Shown here one piece after another: positions 8,222 to 16,131 of a stretch of 64,000 bases of DNA. The notes under the pieces were generated by a model. It was not told where the DNA came from. It saw only the letters and a program-made list of their open reading frames with translations, and searched no databases. Each line of letters starts with the position of its first letter. Within the stretch, counting starts at the first letter, position 1. Position numbers and translations under genes: made by a program. Origin of the DNA: Micromonospora antibiotica (GTDB taxonomy: Bacteria > Actinomycetota > Actinomycetes > Mycobacteriales > Micromonosporaceae); the NCBI RefSeq assembly GCF_017599305.1, contig NZ_JAGFWR010000001.1:806001-870000 (forward strand). The letters are read 5' to 3'.

Positions 8222-8941
8222 ATGTCCGCACGTCGTCTGCTGCTGCCCGCTGTCACCGTTCTGTTTGCCCTGACCGCCTGCGGCGCCACCGAGGAATCCG
8301 GTCCCGGCTCGACGGCGTCCGCTCCGGCGAGCGGCACCCCGAGTCCGACGTCCACGGTGAACATCACGACGGCCGGGGATGTCAAGAGTGCCGACTGTCC
8401 CTCCGCGAGCACCTTGCAGAAGTTGGTCGAGCTGCCGGCGGGGATGACCTTCGGCAAGGTCGAGTGTGTGAAGGACTGGGCGGGGGCCGCGCCGCAGGGT
8501 CCGAAGGCGGGTGACGGTGTCTACCTGTTCCACTACACCGCTGGTACGGGCTGGAAGTACTACGGCGAGGGCAGCGGTTACGACTGCAAGGACCTGGGTC
8601 TGACCGTGCCGGCCCCGTTCTGCATCTCGGATTCGGCGCCCGCGACGAAGAAGCCGACGACGAAGCCGGCGGCGACGAAGCCGGTGACCACGAGTCCCTC
8701 GTGTCCTTCGGTGAACATGCTGGAATCCCTGGTCGAGCTGCCGAAGGGGATGACCTTCGGCAAGGTCGAGTGTGTGAAGGACTGGGCGGGGGCCGCGCCG
8801 CAGGGTCCGAAGGCCGGTGACGGCGTCTACCTGTTCCACCACACGGCTGGTACGGGCTGGAAGTACTACGGCGAGGGCAGCGGTTACGACTGCAAGGACC
8901 TGGGTCTGACCGTGCCGGCCCCGTTCTGCATCTCCGACTGA
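8222..8941 (+). CDS. Lipoprotein with a duplicated four-cysteine domain
   Basis: A 239-residue lipoprotein with lipobox LTAC (Cys20), a Ser/Thr/Pro-rich linker, then two nearly identical domains of about 75 residues (residues about 57-138 and 158-239) separated by a Lys-Pro-Thr linker. Each domain runs CPS...LVELP..MTFGKVECVKDW..G.YLFH.TAGTGWKYY..G.YDCKDLGLTVPAPFC, with four conserved cysteines that probably form two disulphides. The same domain forms the extracytoplasmic part of the membrane protein at 9580-10074, next to an ECF sigma factor. I do not recognise a named family or function. Near-identity of the two halves in DNA indicates recent duplication. Confidence 0.85.
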   Translation: MSARRLLLPAVTVLFALTACGATEESGPGSTASAPASGTPSPTSTVNITTAGDVKSADCPSASTLQKLVELPAGMTFGKVECVKDWAGAAPQGPKAGDGVYLFHYTAGTGWKYYGEGSGYDCKDLGLTVPAPFCISDSAPATKKPTTKPAATKPVTTSPSCPSVNMLESLVELPKGMTFGKVECVKDWAGAAPQGPKAGDGVYLFHHTAGTGWKYYGEGSGYDCKDLGLTVPAPFCISD

Positions 8942-8963
8942 CCAGAGTGGTCGCGGTTGCGCG

Positions 8964-8997
8964 CTGTGGCGCACACTGGCTACGGTGTGCGCCACAG
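8964..8997. promoter_or_regulatory. Perfect 13-bp inverted repeat upstream of sigma factor
   Basis: CTGTGGCGCACAC (8964-8976) and GTGTGCGCCACAG (8985-8997) flank an 8-nt loop, 22 nt after the lipoprotein stop and 64 nt before the sigma-factor ATG. No T-run follows, so either a terminator for the lipoprotein gene or an operator is possible. Confidence 0.6.
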
Positions 8998-9061
8998 TCA
9001 GCCGGTCGCATCGCCGCCGCGCCCTGACAATCTGTGCGGCACCAGGGGGCACGAGCGGGGC

Positions 9062-9580
9062 ATGGCGGAGTCGATCGACGACCAGTTCCGGGAGTTCGTG
9101 CAGACCCGCTCGCCGGCGTTGCTGCGGACGGCGTTCCTGCTGACCGGTGACCGTCACCTCGCCGAGGATCTGGTGCAGGACGCCCTGGCCCGTACGCATC
9201 GGGGCCGGCGGCGGCTGGGCGATCCGGGGCACTTCGAGGCGTACACCCGCACTGCGATGTACCACCAGCAGGTGAGCTGGTGGCGGCGACGCAGGGTGGC
9301 CGAGTCCCTGCCCGGGGAGTTGGCCGACGTGGCGCAGCCCGGCAGCGACCACACCCACCGGACCGATCTCAAGCTGGCCCTGCACCAGGCTCTCGCCCAG
9401 CTCACCCAGCGGCAGCGCGCGGTGCTGGTGATCCGGTTCTTCGAGGACCGCAGCGAGGCCGAGGCCGCGCATCTGTTGCAGTGCTCGGTCGGCACGATCA
9501 AGAGTCAGACCAGTAAGGCACTGGCCCGGATGCGGCAGATCGCGCCCGAACTGCTCTCGACCGTGTTGGAGGAGGCCTGA
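9062..9580 (+). CDS. ECF sigma factor (SigE-like family)
   Basis: A 172-residue extracytoplasmic-function RNA polymerase sigma factor. Region 2 includes LLTGDRHLAEDLVQDALART; region 4 is LTQRQRAVLVIRFFEDRSEA followed by a helix-turn-helix with VGTIKSQTSKALARMR. The ATG at 9062 gives the usual N-terminus (MAESIDDQFREFVQTRSPAL) and length of the actinobacterial SigE-like group. The last bases overlap the ATG of the next gene (TGATG arrangement at 9578-9582), which indicates translational coupling with the membrane protein downstream, probably its partner or anti-sigma-like regulator. Confidence 0.92.
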   Translation: MAESIDDQFREFVQTRSPALLRTAFLLTGDRHLAEDLVQDALARTHRGRRRLGDPGHFEAYTRTAMYHQQVSWWRRRRVAESLPGELADVAQPGSDHTHRTDLKLALHQALAQLTQRQRAVLVIRFFEDRSEAEAAHLLQCSVGTIKSQTSKALARMRQIAPELLSTVLEEA

Positions 9581-10074
9581 TGACCGACGACCTCGGGCCG
9601 CTGCGTCAGGCCATGTCTGATCTGAGCGAGTACGGCGGCAGCGCCGACCTGTACGAGCGGACCCTGCGCCGGTCGCGGCAGACGCAGCGGCGGGCGACCA
9701 TCGCCACCGGCGTCGCCGCCGCAACGGTGGTGTTCGCCATCGGCGGTACGGTCGCCTTCGTCGCCGGTCACCGGCCCGACGCGTCGACACCCGCCGCCGC
9801 CCCCAGTGGTGCCGGACCCGGGCAACCCGACTGTCCGTCGGTCGAAACCCTCGGCAGCCTGGTCGAGCTGCCACCGGACTGGTCCTTCGCATCCCCGCAG
9901 GTGCAGTGCGTGCAGACCTGGGCGACGGCCGACGTGAAGCGCCCGTCCGGCGGCAACATCCGCTACCTGTTCCACTACACGGCCGAGGTGGGCTGGCGGT
10001 ACCAGGACCAGGGTGCCGGGTGGGACTGCAAGAAGCTCGGCCTCACCCAGCCGGCCCCGTTCTGCACCTCCTGA
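9580..10074 (+). CDS. Single-pass membrane protein with sensor-like domain, partner of the ECF sigma factor
   Basis: A 164-residue protein: a cytoplasmic N-terminus of about 45 residues (MTDDLGPLRQAMSDLSEYGG, Arg-rich before the membrane), one transmembrane helix (TGVAAATVVFAIGGTVAFVA, residues about 47-66), a Pro/Ala linker and an extracytoplasmic domain. That domain has the order CPS, LVELP, CVQTW, YLFHYTA, GW, DCKKLGLTQPAPFC seen twice in the lipoprotein at 8222-8941. The topology fits a membrane sensor or anti-sigma factor, but no zinc-binding ASD motif (HxxxCxxC) is visible, so the anti-sigma role is inferred only from coupling to the sigma gene. Confidence 0.85.
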   Translation: MTDDLGPLRQAMSDLSEYGGSADLYERTLRRSRQTQRRATIATGVAAATVVFAIGGTVAFVAGHRPDASTPAAAPSGAGPGQPDCPSVETLGSLVELPPDWSFASPQVQCVQTWATADVKRPSGGNIRYLFHYTAEVGWRYQDQGAGWDCKKLGLTQPAPFCTS

Positions 10075-10129
10075 CCGCAGACCCCCGGGGAACGCCCGGC
10101 CGGGCCAGGGCGGGCGAACGGCTGCCCGG

Positions 10130-10492
10130 TCAGCGGGCACCGTGGCGTCTGCGCAGGGCGTGGTAGGCGACCGCGAGGGCGGTGCCGAGGACGACGATGA
10201 CGACCTCGTGCCCGGGGTGGAGGTTCTTCGACAGGCTGGGGGCGCGGTCCGGGCCGATCGCCCAGAGCGCCAGACCCGCGCCGTAGGCCGCGCCGAGTGC
10301 GACGGCCCACCACCGTAGCGGGCGGAGGGCGTCGCGGCGCAGCACGGTGACCAGCGCGATCGCCACCGGGACGACGGCCACCATGGCGAACTGGACGGCG
10401 ACGAGGACGGCGACCGCCCAGGCGCTGATGACGAGGGGTCGTGAGCGGGGCAGGGCACCCGGGTTCGCGAGCGCAGGCGGGGCATGGGACAT
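10130..10492 (-). CDS. Small membrane protein (about three to four helices)
   Basis: A 120-residue hydrophobic protein starting MSHAPPALANPGALPRSRPL. Helices are visible at residues about 20-45 (VISAWAVAVLVAVQFAMVAV), 60-78 and 94-112. It has no recognised family; the composition resembles small DUF-type integral membrane proteins. The start at 10492 has GGAACC-like purines upstream, and the gene lies 56 bp downstream of the SRPBCC gene on the same strand, so the two probably form an operon controlled by the divergent TetR regulator. Confidence 0.7.
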   Translation of the reverse strand: MSHAPPALANPGALPRSRPLVISAWAVAVLVAVQFAMVAVVPVAIALVTVLRRDALRPLRWWAVALGAAYGAGLALWAIGPDRAPSLSKNLHPGHEVVIVVLGTALAVAYHALRRRHGAR

Positions 10493-10548
10493 GGTGGTTC
10501 CTTCCGGTGCGAGGGGTCGGGTGACGGGACGGCGTCCGGTGGGCGGGC

Positions 10549-11097
10549 TCAGGGGCGGGTCCGCCCGGCTTCCGCCTTCTCGGCGGCGGTCCTGAGGTCG
10601 GCCAGCCACGCCTGCAGCCCGTACCCGAGGTAGGTGGTGGAGGTTGCCACGTCGGCCTCGACCTGGGCGCCGGTCCAGGTCTCCTCGGTGCGGACGAGGA
10701 CGCCGCCGGGGACCTCGGTGAAGGTCCAGACGTGGACGCCGTTGTCGATGTGGAGTCCGTCGCCGGTCCCCGGGCCGGCCCAGCGAATGCACCGGTAGGG
10801 CGTCAGCTGCGTGACGGTCGAGGTGATGGTCAGCATCGTCGCCGGGGTCATCGGGGTTTCCGGGACCGGCGTGGTCCAGCGGAACGCCGACCCCGCGCGC
10901 AGGTCGCCGTCGTCGAGGCGGGCGACGGTGGTGACCGGGGCCTGCCAGGAGGGCCAGTTCTCGACGTCGGTCTGGAGGTGCCAGACGGTGTGCAGCGACG
11001 CGTCGATCAGCATCTCGGCGCGGTACCGGATGCGGGCCGTCGGGTCGACGCCCTGCCCGTCGCAGGCGATCACCGGCTGGTTCGTGGTCGATGCCAT
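10549..11097 (-). CDS. SRPBCC (START/Bet v1-like) family protein
   Basis: A 182-residue SRPBCC protein with a hydrophobic ligand-binding fold. The motif IDASLHTVWHLQTDVENWPS near residues 32-51 is typical of polyketide-cyclase/dehydrase-like or START-related members, and GVLVRTEETWTG is a late strand. Such proteins bind or modify small hydrophobic molecules; no catalytic residue is assignable. It is divergent from a TetR regulator 132 bp away, with a CACGACGTCGTG palindrome just upstream of its ATG. Together they probably form a ligand-responsive unit with the downstream membrane protein. Confidence 0.82.
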   Translation of the reverse strand: MASTTNQPVIACDGQGVDPTARIRYRAEMLIDASLHTVWHLQTDVENWPSWQAPVTTVARLDDGDLRAGSAFRWTTPVPETPMTPATMLTITSTVTQLTPYRCIRWAGPGTGDGLHIDNGVHVWTFTEVPGGVLVRTEETWTGAQVEADVATSTTYLGYGLQAWLADLRTAAEKAEAGRTRP

Positions 11098-11119
11098 CTG
11101 ACTCCACCTCTCTCATTTT

Positions 11120-11131
11120 CACGACGTCGTG
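11120..11131. promoter_or_regulatory. Perfect 12-bp palindrome, candidate TetR operator
   Basis: CACGACGTCGTG lies 22 bp upstream of the SRPBCC start, in the region shared with the divergent TetR gene. It is short for a TetR dimer but correctly placed. The assignment is inferred from position. Confidence 0.4.
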
Positions 11132-11229
11132 TCGCATGAGTTAGACCCTATAACTTCAGGGAACTTCGGTCAATAGCGGAAGTGATAGCCTGTAACTGTC
11201 GTGATGGTAGGTGTGCGAACGGGGGGTCC

Positions 11230-11874
11230 ATGGGTGCCGACGTGACCGGTCCGCGCGAGCGGTACCGCGCCCAGGTGCGGGCGGAGATCAAACAACGGGC
11301 CTGGGAGCAGCTCGCCACGACCGGGGTGTCGGCGCTGTCCCTCAAGGCGATCGCCGAGCAACTGGGGATGAGCGGCCCGGCCCTCTACCGGTACTTCGCC
11401 AGTCGGGACGAGCTGATCACCGCCCTGATCCGCGACGCGTACCGCAGCCTCGCCGACGCGCTCCGGACCGCCGCCGACGCCGGTGCCGACGTCGCCGGAC
11501 TGGCGCACACCGTGCGGGCCTGGGCCCTGGACGATCCGCAGCGCTACCTGCTGATCTGGGGTACGCCCGTGCCCGGCTACCACGCTCCCGACGACACCAC
11601 CGCCATCTCGGCCGAGATCATGGCGACGGTCGTCGACGCCTACCGCAGACGCGACGTCCAGCCCTCCGGACGGCGGATCGAGGCCCACCTCGACGACCAT
11701 CGCGGCTGGGCCGGGGACCCGACCGTGCCGGCTGCCGCGCTGCGGCAGGCGCTGGCCTTCTGGACCCGGGTGCACGGCGTCCTGTCCCTGGAACTCGCCG
11801 GCCACTTCGCCGACATGGGATTCGACCCCGCGCTGCTGTTCGACGACGAGATCGACGACCTCCTCGGCCGCTGA
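11230..11874 (+). CDS. TetR/AcrR family transcriptional regulator
   Basis: A 214-residue TetR-type repressor. The N-terminal HTH is clear at residues about 30-65: GVSALSLKAIAEQLGMSGPA followed by LYRYFASRDELI. The C-terminal half has the TetR_C_13/WHG-like pattern with WALDDPQRYLLIWGTPVPGY seen in many actinobacterial members. The ATG at 11230 is preceded by GGGGGG. It is divergent from the SRPBCC gene, its likely target. A strong hairpin (11947-11970) lies downstream. Confidence 0.9.
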   Translation: MGADVTGPRERYRAQVRAEIKQRAWEQLATTGVSALSLKAIAEQLGMSGPALYRYFASRDELITALIRDAYRSLADALRTAADAGADVAGLAHTVRAWALDDPQRYLLIWGTPVPGYHAPDDTTAISAEIMATVVDAYRRRDVQPSGRRIEAHLDDHRGWAGDPTVPAAALRQALAFWTRVHGVLSLELAGHFADMGFDPALLFDDEIDDLLGR

Positions 11875-11946
11875 CCGCCGCCCCGACCGCTGACGCCGCC
11901 CGCCTGCCCCGACCGCCGACGCCGGCCGCCCCTGCCGGCCGCCGAC

Positions 11947-11970
11947 GCGGACGCCCACGGGGGCGTCCGC
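11947..11970 (+). terminator. Hairpin terminator downstream of tetR
   Basis: GCGGACGCCC pairs perfectly with GGGCGTCCGC across an ACGG loop, 73 nt after the tetR stop. It has no T-run, as is common for actinomycete terminators. Confidence 0.6.
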
Positions 11971-12085
11971 GCCGGTGCAGGGCTGCGCTCCGGCCACCGC
12001 GCGTCGGCACGGGTCGGTGCCCGTGGCCCGGCACGACTAATGTGAGCAGTCAGCCACCGTACGCTTACGAGGACGGGACCCCTCG

Positions 12086-12238
12086 ATGAGATGTGCCTTC
12101 TGTGGCCGGTGGTGGCCGCTACCCTGGGCGTGCGGCCGGTGCCGGCGTGACCGTCGCCGGATGCGCCGCGACTACCTGCGCCGCGCCGCCCCGCAGGACG
12201 CGCTGCGCGACCTGACCCGCACCGACCCGGACCACTGA
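12086..12238 (+). CDS. Small zinc-ribbon-like protein (50 aa)
   Basis: A 50-residue frame starting MRCAFCGRWWPLPWACGRCR, with two CxxC knuckles (C3/C6 and C15/C18) spaced like a small zinc ribbon. A basic helix and an acidic tail (TRTDPDH) follow. It is short but has actinomycete-like third-position GC, and its ATG follows a GGACGGGACC purine-rich stretch. The function is unknown; nucleic-acid or protein binding through zinc is possible. It could be a chance frame, hence the moderate confidence. Confidence 0.5.
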   Translation: MRCAFCGRWWPLPWACGRCRRDRRRMRRDYLRRAAPQDALRDLTRTDPDH

Positions 12239-12351
12239 CCGGACCGCAGCCCCACCCACCACGCAGCCCGGTCGTCGCGTGTCGGTGGGGAAGGGCCGGG
12301 GGAGACGGCCGGTGGGAGAGGGGCAGGTCCCGGCGTGGCTATCCTGGGCCC

Positions 12352-12939
12352 GTGCTGCCCCTGCCGCCCGGCGACTTCCGGGCCTACCTGTTCGACTGCG
12401 ACGGCACCATCGTCGACTCCATGCCGGTGCACCACCTGGCCTGGCGGGCCGCGCTCGACGAGTGGGGCTGCGACCTGCCCGAGGACCTCTTCTACGCCTG
12501 GGGCGGCCGGCCGGTGGCCGACATCGTCGTCGACCTCAACGCGCGGCACGGGCTGGCCATGCCGGTCGACGTGGTGGCGCGTCGCCGGGAGGACGCCTAT
12601 CAGACCTTCCTGCCGCAGCTCACCGCCGTGCCCGGGGTGCTGGCGCACATCGAGCGGGCACACCGGCGGGTGCCGTTCGCGGTGGTCTCCGGCAGCACCC
12701 GGGAATCGGTGACCGCCTCGCTGTCCGCGCTCGACCTGCTCGACCGGTTCGACGTGCTGGTCTGCGCGGAGGACTACGCGCGGGCCAAGCCGGACCCGGA
12801 GTGCTATCTGCTGGCGGCCCGGCTGCTCGACGTACCGCCGGAGCAGTGTCTGGTGTTCGAGGACACCGACCTGGGGGTCGCGGCGGCGACGGCGGCGGGC
12901 ATGGCCTCGGTCCGCGTCCCGCCGCCCTGGCAACGCTGA
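12352..12939 (+). CDS. HAD-superfamily hydrolase (beta-phosphoglucomutase-like)
   Basis: A 195-residue HAD subfamily IA enzyme. Motif I YLFDCDGTIVDSMPVHHLAW carries the nucleophile and acid/base aspartates (DxD). Motif II is VVSGSTRESV, motif III includes the Lys in ARAKPDPECY, and motif IV is VFEDTDLGV. The opening VDSMPVHH resembles fructose-1-phosphate or phosphoglucomutase-type phosphatases. The cap inserted after motif I is helical. The start is a GTG at 12352; an upstream in-frame extension lacks homology. Substrate prediction is not possible beyond a sugar phosphate. Confidence 0.88.
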   Translation: MLPLPPGDFRAYLFDCDGTIVDSMPVHHLAWRAALDEWGCDLPEDLFYAWGGRPVADIVVDLNARHGLAMPVDVVARRREDAYQTFLPQLTAVPGVLAHIERAHRRVPFAVVSGSTRESVTASLSALDLLDRFDVLVCAEDYARAKPDPECYLLAARLLDVPPEQCLVFEDTDLGVAAATAAGMASVRVPPPWQR

Positions 12940-12947
12940 ACCCGGTC

Positions 12948-12976
12948 GGGCCGGCGGCCCCGACCACCGCCGGCCC
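12948..12976. terminator. Bidirectional hairpin between convergent genes
   Basis: GGGCCGGCGG (12948-12957) pairs perfectly with CCGCCGGCCC (12967-12976) between the HAD gene and the convergent PPOX gene. Confidence 0.65.
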
Positions 12977-12988
12977 GGGACCCGGCGG

Positions 12989-13609
12989 TCAACCCCGGTA
13001 GAGCTTCTCCGCGTACGCCGGGCCGTAGTAGCGCTCCAGATCGGCCAGGCTCTCGGTCGGCGTCTCGACCTCCTTGACCAGCCGGGCGCGGGACGGCAGC
13101 GTGTCCGGCTGCCAGGTCTCCGGCTGCCACAGCTCGGAGCGGAGGAACGCCTTCGCGCAGTGGTAGAAGATCTGCTCGACGGCCACCTCGACGGCGAGCA
13201 CCGGCCGGTGCCCCTGGACCAGCATGTCGTCGAAGTAGGGCGCGTCGCGCACCAGCTTCGCCCGGCCGTTGATCCGCAGGGTGTCCGTCCGACCCGGGAT
13301 CAGGAAGATCAGCCCGACGTGCGGGTTGTCGAGGATGTTGCGGTAGCCGTCGGCCCGCCGGTTGCCCGGCCGCTCCGGGACGGCGATCGTCCGGTCGTCG
13401 AGCACCAGCGCGAAGCCGGGCGGGTCGCCCTTGGGGGAGACGTCGCAGCTGCCGTCCGCGCCGGCGGTGGCGACCAGGCAGAACGGCGAGGCGGCCAACC
13501 ACTGCCGGTCCCGTTCGTGCAGCACGGTGCGTTCCTTGGCCGCCGCCCGGGGCATCGGTGCCCCCAGCAGCGCGCGTAGCTCCTCGTGTGAGGTGATCTC
13601 CACCGTCAC
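12989..13609 (-). CDS. PPOX-type FMN flavoprotein (MSMEG_1061 family)
   Basis: A 206-residue pyridoxamine-5'-phosphate-oxidase-like split-barrel flavoprotein. The segment LVATAGADGSCDVSPKGDPP and FLIPGRTDTLRINGRAKLV are hallmarks of the MSMEG_1061/DR2398 group, which binds FMN or related flavin cofactors and whose physiological substrate is generally unknown. The C-terminal part with YHCAKAFLRSELW is also typical. It is convergent with the HAD gene and divergent from the DUF2231 gene. The start ATG at 13609 has upstream purines (GGGGAGG on the coding strand). Confidence 0.88.
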   Translation of the reverse strand: MTVEITSHEELRALLGAPMPRAAAKERTVLHERDRQWLAASPFCLVATAGADGSCDVSPKGDPPGFALVLDDRTIAVPERPGNRRADGYRNILDNPHVGLIFLIPGRTDTLRINGRAKLVRDAPYFDDMLVQGHRPVLAVEVAVEQIFYHCAKAFLRSELWQPETWQPDTLPSRARLVKEVETPTESLADLERYYGPAYAEKLYRG

Positions 13610-13747
13610 GTCCGCCTCCCCCGTCCGTTGATCTCGGTGGCGGGCGGTGGCACACCGGCCGCCGTACGCAGCCTATGCGGGCGTGGCGAGCCGGTTTGTC
13701 CCCGACCGGCGCACCCTGCCCCCGGACGAAGCAGTGGAGGGCCCGCG

Positions 13748-14254
13748 ATGGAGAGCCGACTGAAGGTGCTCGGGCACCCGGTGCATCCGATGCTGGTGAT
13801 GTTCCCGGTCGCGTTGCTGGTCACCGGCACCCTCTTCGACGTCGTGGACACGGTCGGCGGCCCCGACTTCCTCGCCGAGGTGGCGTACTGGAACATCACC
13901 GTCGGCCTGGTCGGTGGTCTGCTGGCCGCGGTGGCCGGCGCGTTCGACCTGCTGGCCATCCCGGCCGGCACCCGGGCGAAGCGGGTGGCGCTCACCCACG
14001 CGGCGGCGAACGTCGCGGTGATCCTGCTCTTCGCCGCCGTCTGGGCGGTCCGGTTGAACGCCGACTCCCGGGCGGCCGGTGGCGCGTTGATCGCCATCGA
14101 GGTGGTCGGCCTGGCCATCCTCGGCGTCAGCGCCTGGCTCGGCGGGGAACTGGTCGACCGGTTGGGGGTGGGCGTCGACCCCGACGCCGGCCTGGACGCC
14201 CCCAGCTCGCTGCGGCCCGTCCCGGCCAGCCGACCGGTGGGAGAGGTGCGATGA
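13748..14254 (+). CDS. DUF2231 family membrane protein
   Basis: A 168-residue protein with four predicted membrane helices. It has the family start MESRLKVLGHPVHPMLVMFP (HPxHPM motif, probably a metal or haem-type ligand site) and helices at about 18-33, 47-70, 84-103 and 112-132. The function of DUF2231 is unsettled; members often sit near stress or redox genes. The ATG at 13748 has GGAGGG 7 nt upstream. Its TGA overlaps the ATG of the Hsp20 gene (ATGA), so the two are translationally coupled. Confidence 0.85.
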   Translation: MESRLKVLGHPVHPMLVMFPVALLVTGTLFDVVDTVGGPDFLAEVAYWNITVGLVGGLLAAVAGAFDLLAIPAGTRAKRVALTHAAANVAVILLFAAVWAVRLNADSRAAGGALIAIEVVGLAILGVSAWLGGELVDRLGVGVDPDAGLDAPSSLRPVPASRPVGEVR

Positions 14255-14820
14255 CGGAGCAGCCGGGCCGGGGCAGCCGCCAGCAGGGCGGGGAGCAGCC
14301 GGGCCGGGGCAGCCGTCAGCAGGGCGGGGACCTGACGGGCGAACTCCAGGCGCTGCGCGCCGAGCTGAGCCGGCTGGCCGGCGGCCGGGGTGTGTCGCCC
14401 GACGTCGAGCTGACCGAGGTCGCCGACGGCTGGCAGGTCACCGTGCGGCTGCCCGGGGTGGCCCCGGAGGAGGTCGCCGTCGAGCTGGACGACCGGGAAC
14501 TCTGCGTCCGGGCCCGGTCGGAGGCCGAGGTCAACGCCGACCAGGGCATCCCCGGTGGGGTCGAGACCCGCAGCTTCGAACACCGGGTCGACCTGCCGTC
14601 GCGGGTCGACCCCGACGCCATCGACGCGGTGATGGACCACGGCCTGCTCCGGGTCCACCTGCCCCGGGCGGCGCGGCCCACGCCGCGCACCATCACCGTC
14701 GGCCGCGCCGGCTACCCGCCCGGCCCCACCCGCACCGGTACGCCCACCGGCGTGGACCCGGCGGCGGACCGGGAACTGCACCACCCGGACACCGCCGTCG
14801 ACCCGCTCGACCGGCCGTAG
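14251..14820 (+). CDS. Hsp20 / alpha-crystallin small heat-shock protein
   Basis: A 189-residue small heat-shock protein, an ATP-independent holdase. The alpha-crystallin domain spans about residues 48-150: VELTEVADGWQVTVRLPGVA, EVAVELDDRELCVRA, FEHRVDLPSRVDPDAI and HGLLRVHLPRA. The N-terminus has a 12-residue unit, EQPGRGSRQQGG, repeated twice and encoded by a 36-bp direct repeat at 14257-14328. The start ATGA overlaps the DUF2231 stop. The I-x-I/V-type C-terminal tail is replaced by a Pro/Thr-rich segment. Confidence 0.9.
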   Translation: MTEQPGRGSRQQGGEQPGRGSRQQGGDLTGELQALRAELSRLAGGRGVSPDVELTEVADGWQVTVRLPGVAPEEVAVELDDRELCVRARSEAEVNADQGIPGGVETRSFEHRVDLPSRVDPDAIDAVMDHGLLRVHLPRAARPTPRTITVGRAGYPPGPTRTGTPTGVDPAADRELHHPDTAVDPLDRP

Positions 14821-14828
14821 GGGCCCCG

Positions 14829-15959
14829 GTGGACAGCCCGGCACTGGGTGGCCCGTTGGGCGAGCGGGTGCCCGACGTGGCCCGGATCGCCGTGCTGCGC
14901 GCCAACGCGCTCGGCGACCTCATCTTCCTGCTGCCCGCCCTGGAGTCGCTGCGGGCGGCGTACCCGACGGCGGAGATCGTGCTGTTCGGTGCGCCGTGGC
15001 ACGCGACGCTGTGGCGCGACCGGCCCGGCCCGGTCGACCGGGTGCTGGTCGTCCCACCGGCTCCCGGCATCCGCGAGCCCGGCCCCGACGAGCCGCCCGG
15101 GTCGCTCGACGACTTCCTGGCCGACGCGGCCCGGGAGGGCTACGACCTGGCGTTGCAGGTGCACGGTGGCGGAGCCAACTCGAATCCGGTCATGAGCCGG
15201 TTGGGGGCCCGGGTCACCGCCGGGTTGCGCGCCGAGGACGCCCCACCGCTGGACCGCTGGCTGCGCTACGTCTACTACCAGCCCGAGGTGACCCGCTACC
15301 TGGAGGTGGTGGCCCTGGTCGGGGCGGGTGCGGTCACCGTCGTACCGACGCTGGCGGTGACCGACGCGGACCGGGCGCAGGCGCGGGCGGTGCTTGGCGA
15401 GCCGGACCGGCCCCGGGTGGCGCTGCACCCCGGGGCGAGCGACACCCGGCGGCGCTGGCCCGCGCGGCGGTTCGCCGAGGTGGCCCGGACCCTGCACGAC
15501 GACGGGTACGAGGTGCTGGTCACCGGCACCCCTGCCGAGCGGGCGGTGGTGGACGAGGTGGTCGCGGCGGCCGGGGTGCCGGTCCGTCCCCAGGTTGGCA
15601 CGCTCAGCCTCGGCGGGCTGGCCGCCGCGTACGCGGGCTGCGCGTTGGTGGTCTCCAACGACACCGGCCCGCTGCACCTGGCCGGTGCGGTGGGCACCCC
15701 GACGGTGGGTGTCTACTGGGTCGGCAACATGATCAACGGGGCGACCCCGCTGCGCGGCCGGCACCGCCCGATCGCCGCCTGGACGACGCGCTGCCCGGTC
15801 TGCGGGGTCGACTGCACCCCGGGCATCTATCCGCACCGGCCCGGCGACGGCAACTGCCCGCACCGGGACTCGTTCGTCGCCGACGTGCCGGTGGTCGAGG
15901 TGCTCGAAGCCGCCGCCGACCTGCTCCACCCCGGGCCGGGCGCGGTGACCGCCCCCTGA
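14829..15959 (+). CDS. Glycosyltransferase family 9 (heptosyltransferase-like)
   Basis: A 376-residue GT-B enzyme of GT9, the ADP-heptose transferase family. The N-terminal domain opens RIAVLRANALGDLIFLLPAL; the nucleotide-sugar half shows VALHPGASDTRRRWPARRFA and VVSNDTGPLHLAGAVGTPTV. A CxxC/C cluster (TRCPVCGVDCTPG) near the end is also seen in actinobacterial members. It lies 8 bp after hsp20, with hldE and a GT2 gene nearby on the opposite strand, which supports transfer of an ADP-activated heptose to a cell-surface glycan or metabolite. Its stop codon is the first unit of a tandem repeat. Confidence 0.88.
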   Translation: MDSPALGGPLGERVPDVARIAVLRANALGDLIFLLPALESLRAAYPTAEIVLFGAPWHATLWRDRPGPVDRVLVVPPAPGIREPGPDEPPGSLDDFLADAAREGYDLALQVHGGGANSNPVMSRLGARVTAGLRAEDAPPLDRWLRYVYYQPEVTRYLEVVALVGAGAVTVVPTLAVTDADRAQARAVLGEPDRPRVALHPGASDTRRRWPARRFAEVARTLHDDGYEVLVTGTPAERAVVDEVVAAAGVPVRPQVGTLSLGGLAAAYAGCALVVSNDTGPLHLAGAVGTPTVGVYWVGNMINGATPLRGRHRPIAAWTTRCPVCGVDCTPGIYPHRPGDGNCPHRDSFVADVPVVEVLEAAADLLHPGPGAVTAP

Positions 15960-16069
15960 CCGCCCGCACCCCTGACCGCCCGCACCCCGGACCGCCCGCG
16001 CCCCTGACCGCCCGCACCCCGGACCGCCCGCGCCCCTGACCGCCCGCGCCCCTGACCGCCCTCACCGCG
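15958..16069. repeat. 16-bp tandem repeat starting at the GT9 stop codon
   Basis: About seven units of GACCGCCCGCACCCCT/G, period 16, start inside the TGA of the GT9 gene and fill the space to the convergent GT2 gene. The same CCCCTGACCGC core recurs, inverted, at the end of the gene at 38710. Confidence 0.85.
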
Positions 16070-16131
16070 ACCGGCGGCCGGGGTCGAGTTGGCCGGTGCC
16101 CCCCGGGCTGGTTGTGCGGCGTCGGGCCGGG

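Noticed and set aside
7877..9892. A 671-codon minus-strand frame across the lipoprotein and sigma genes
   Set aside because: Arg-rich low-complexity product; antisense to three genes with clear features.
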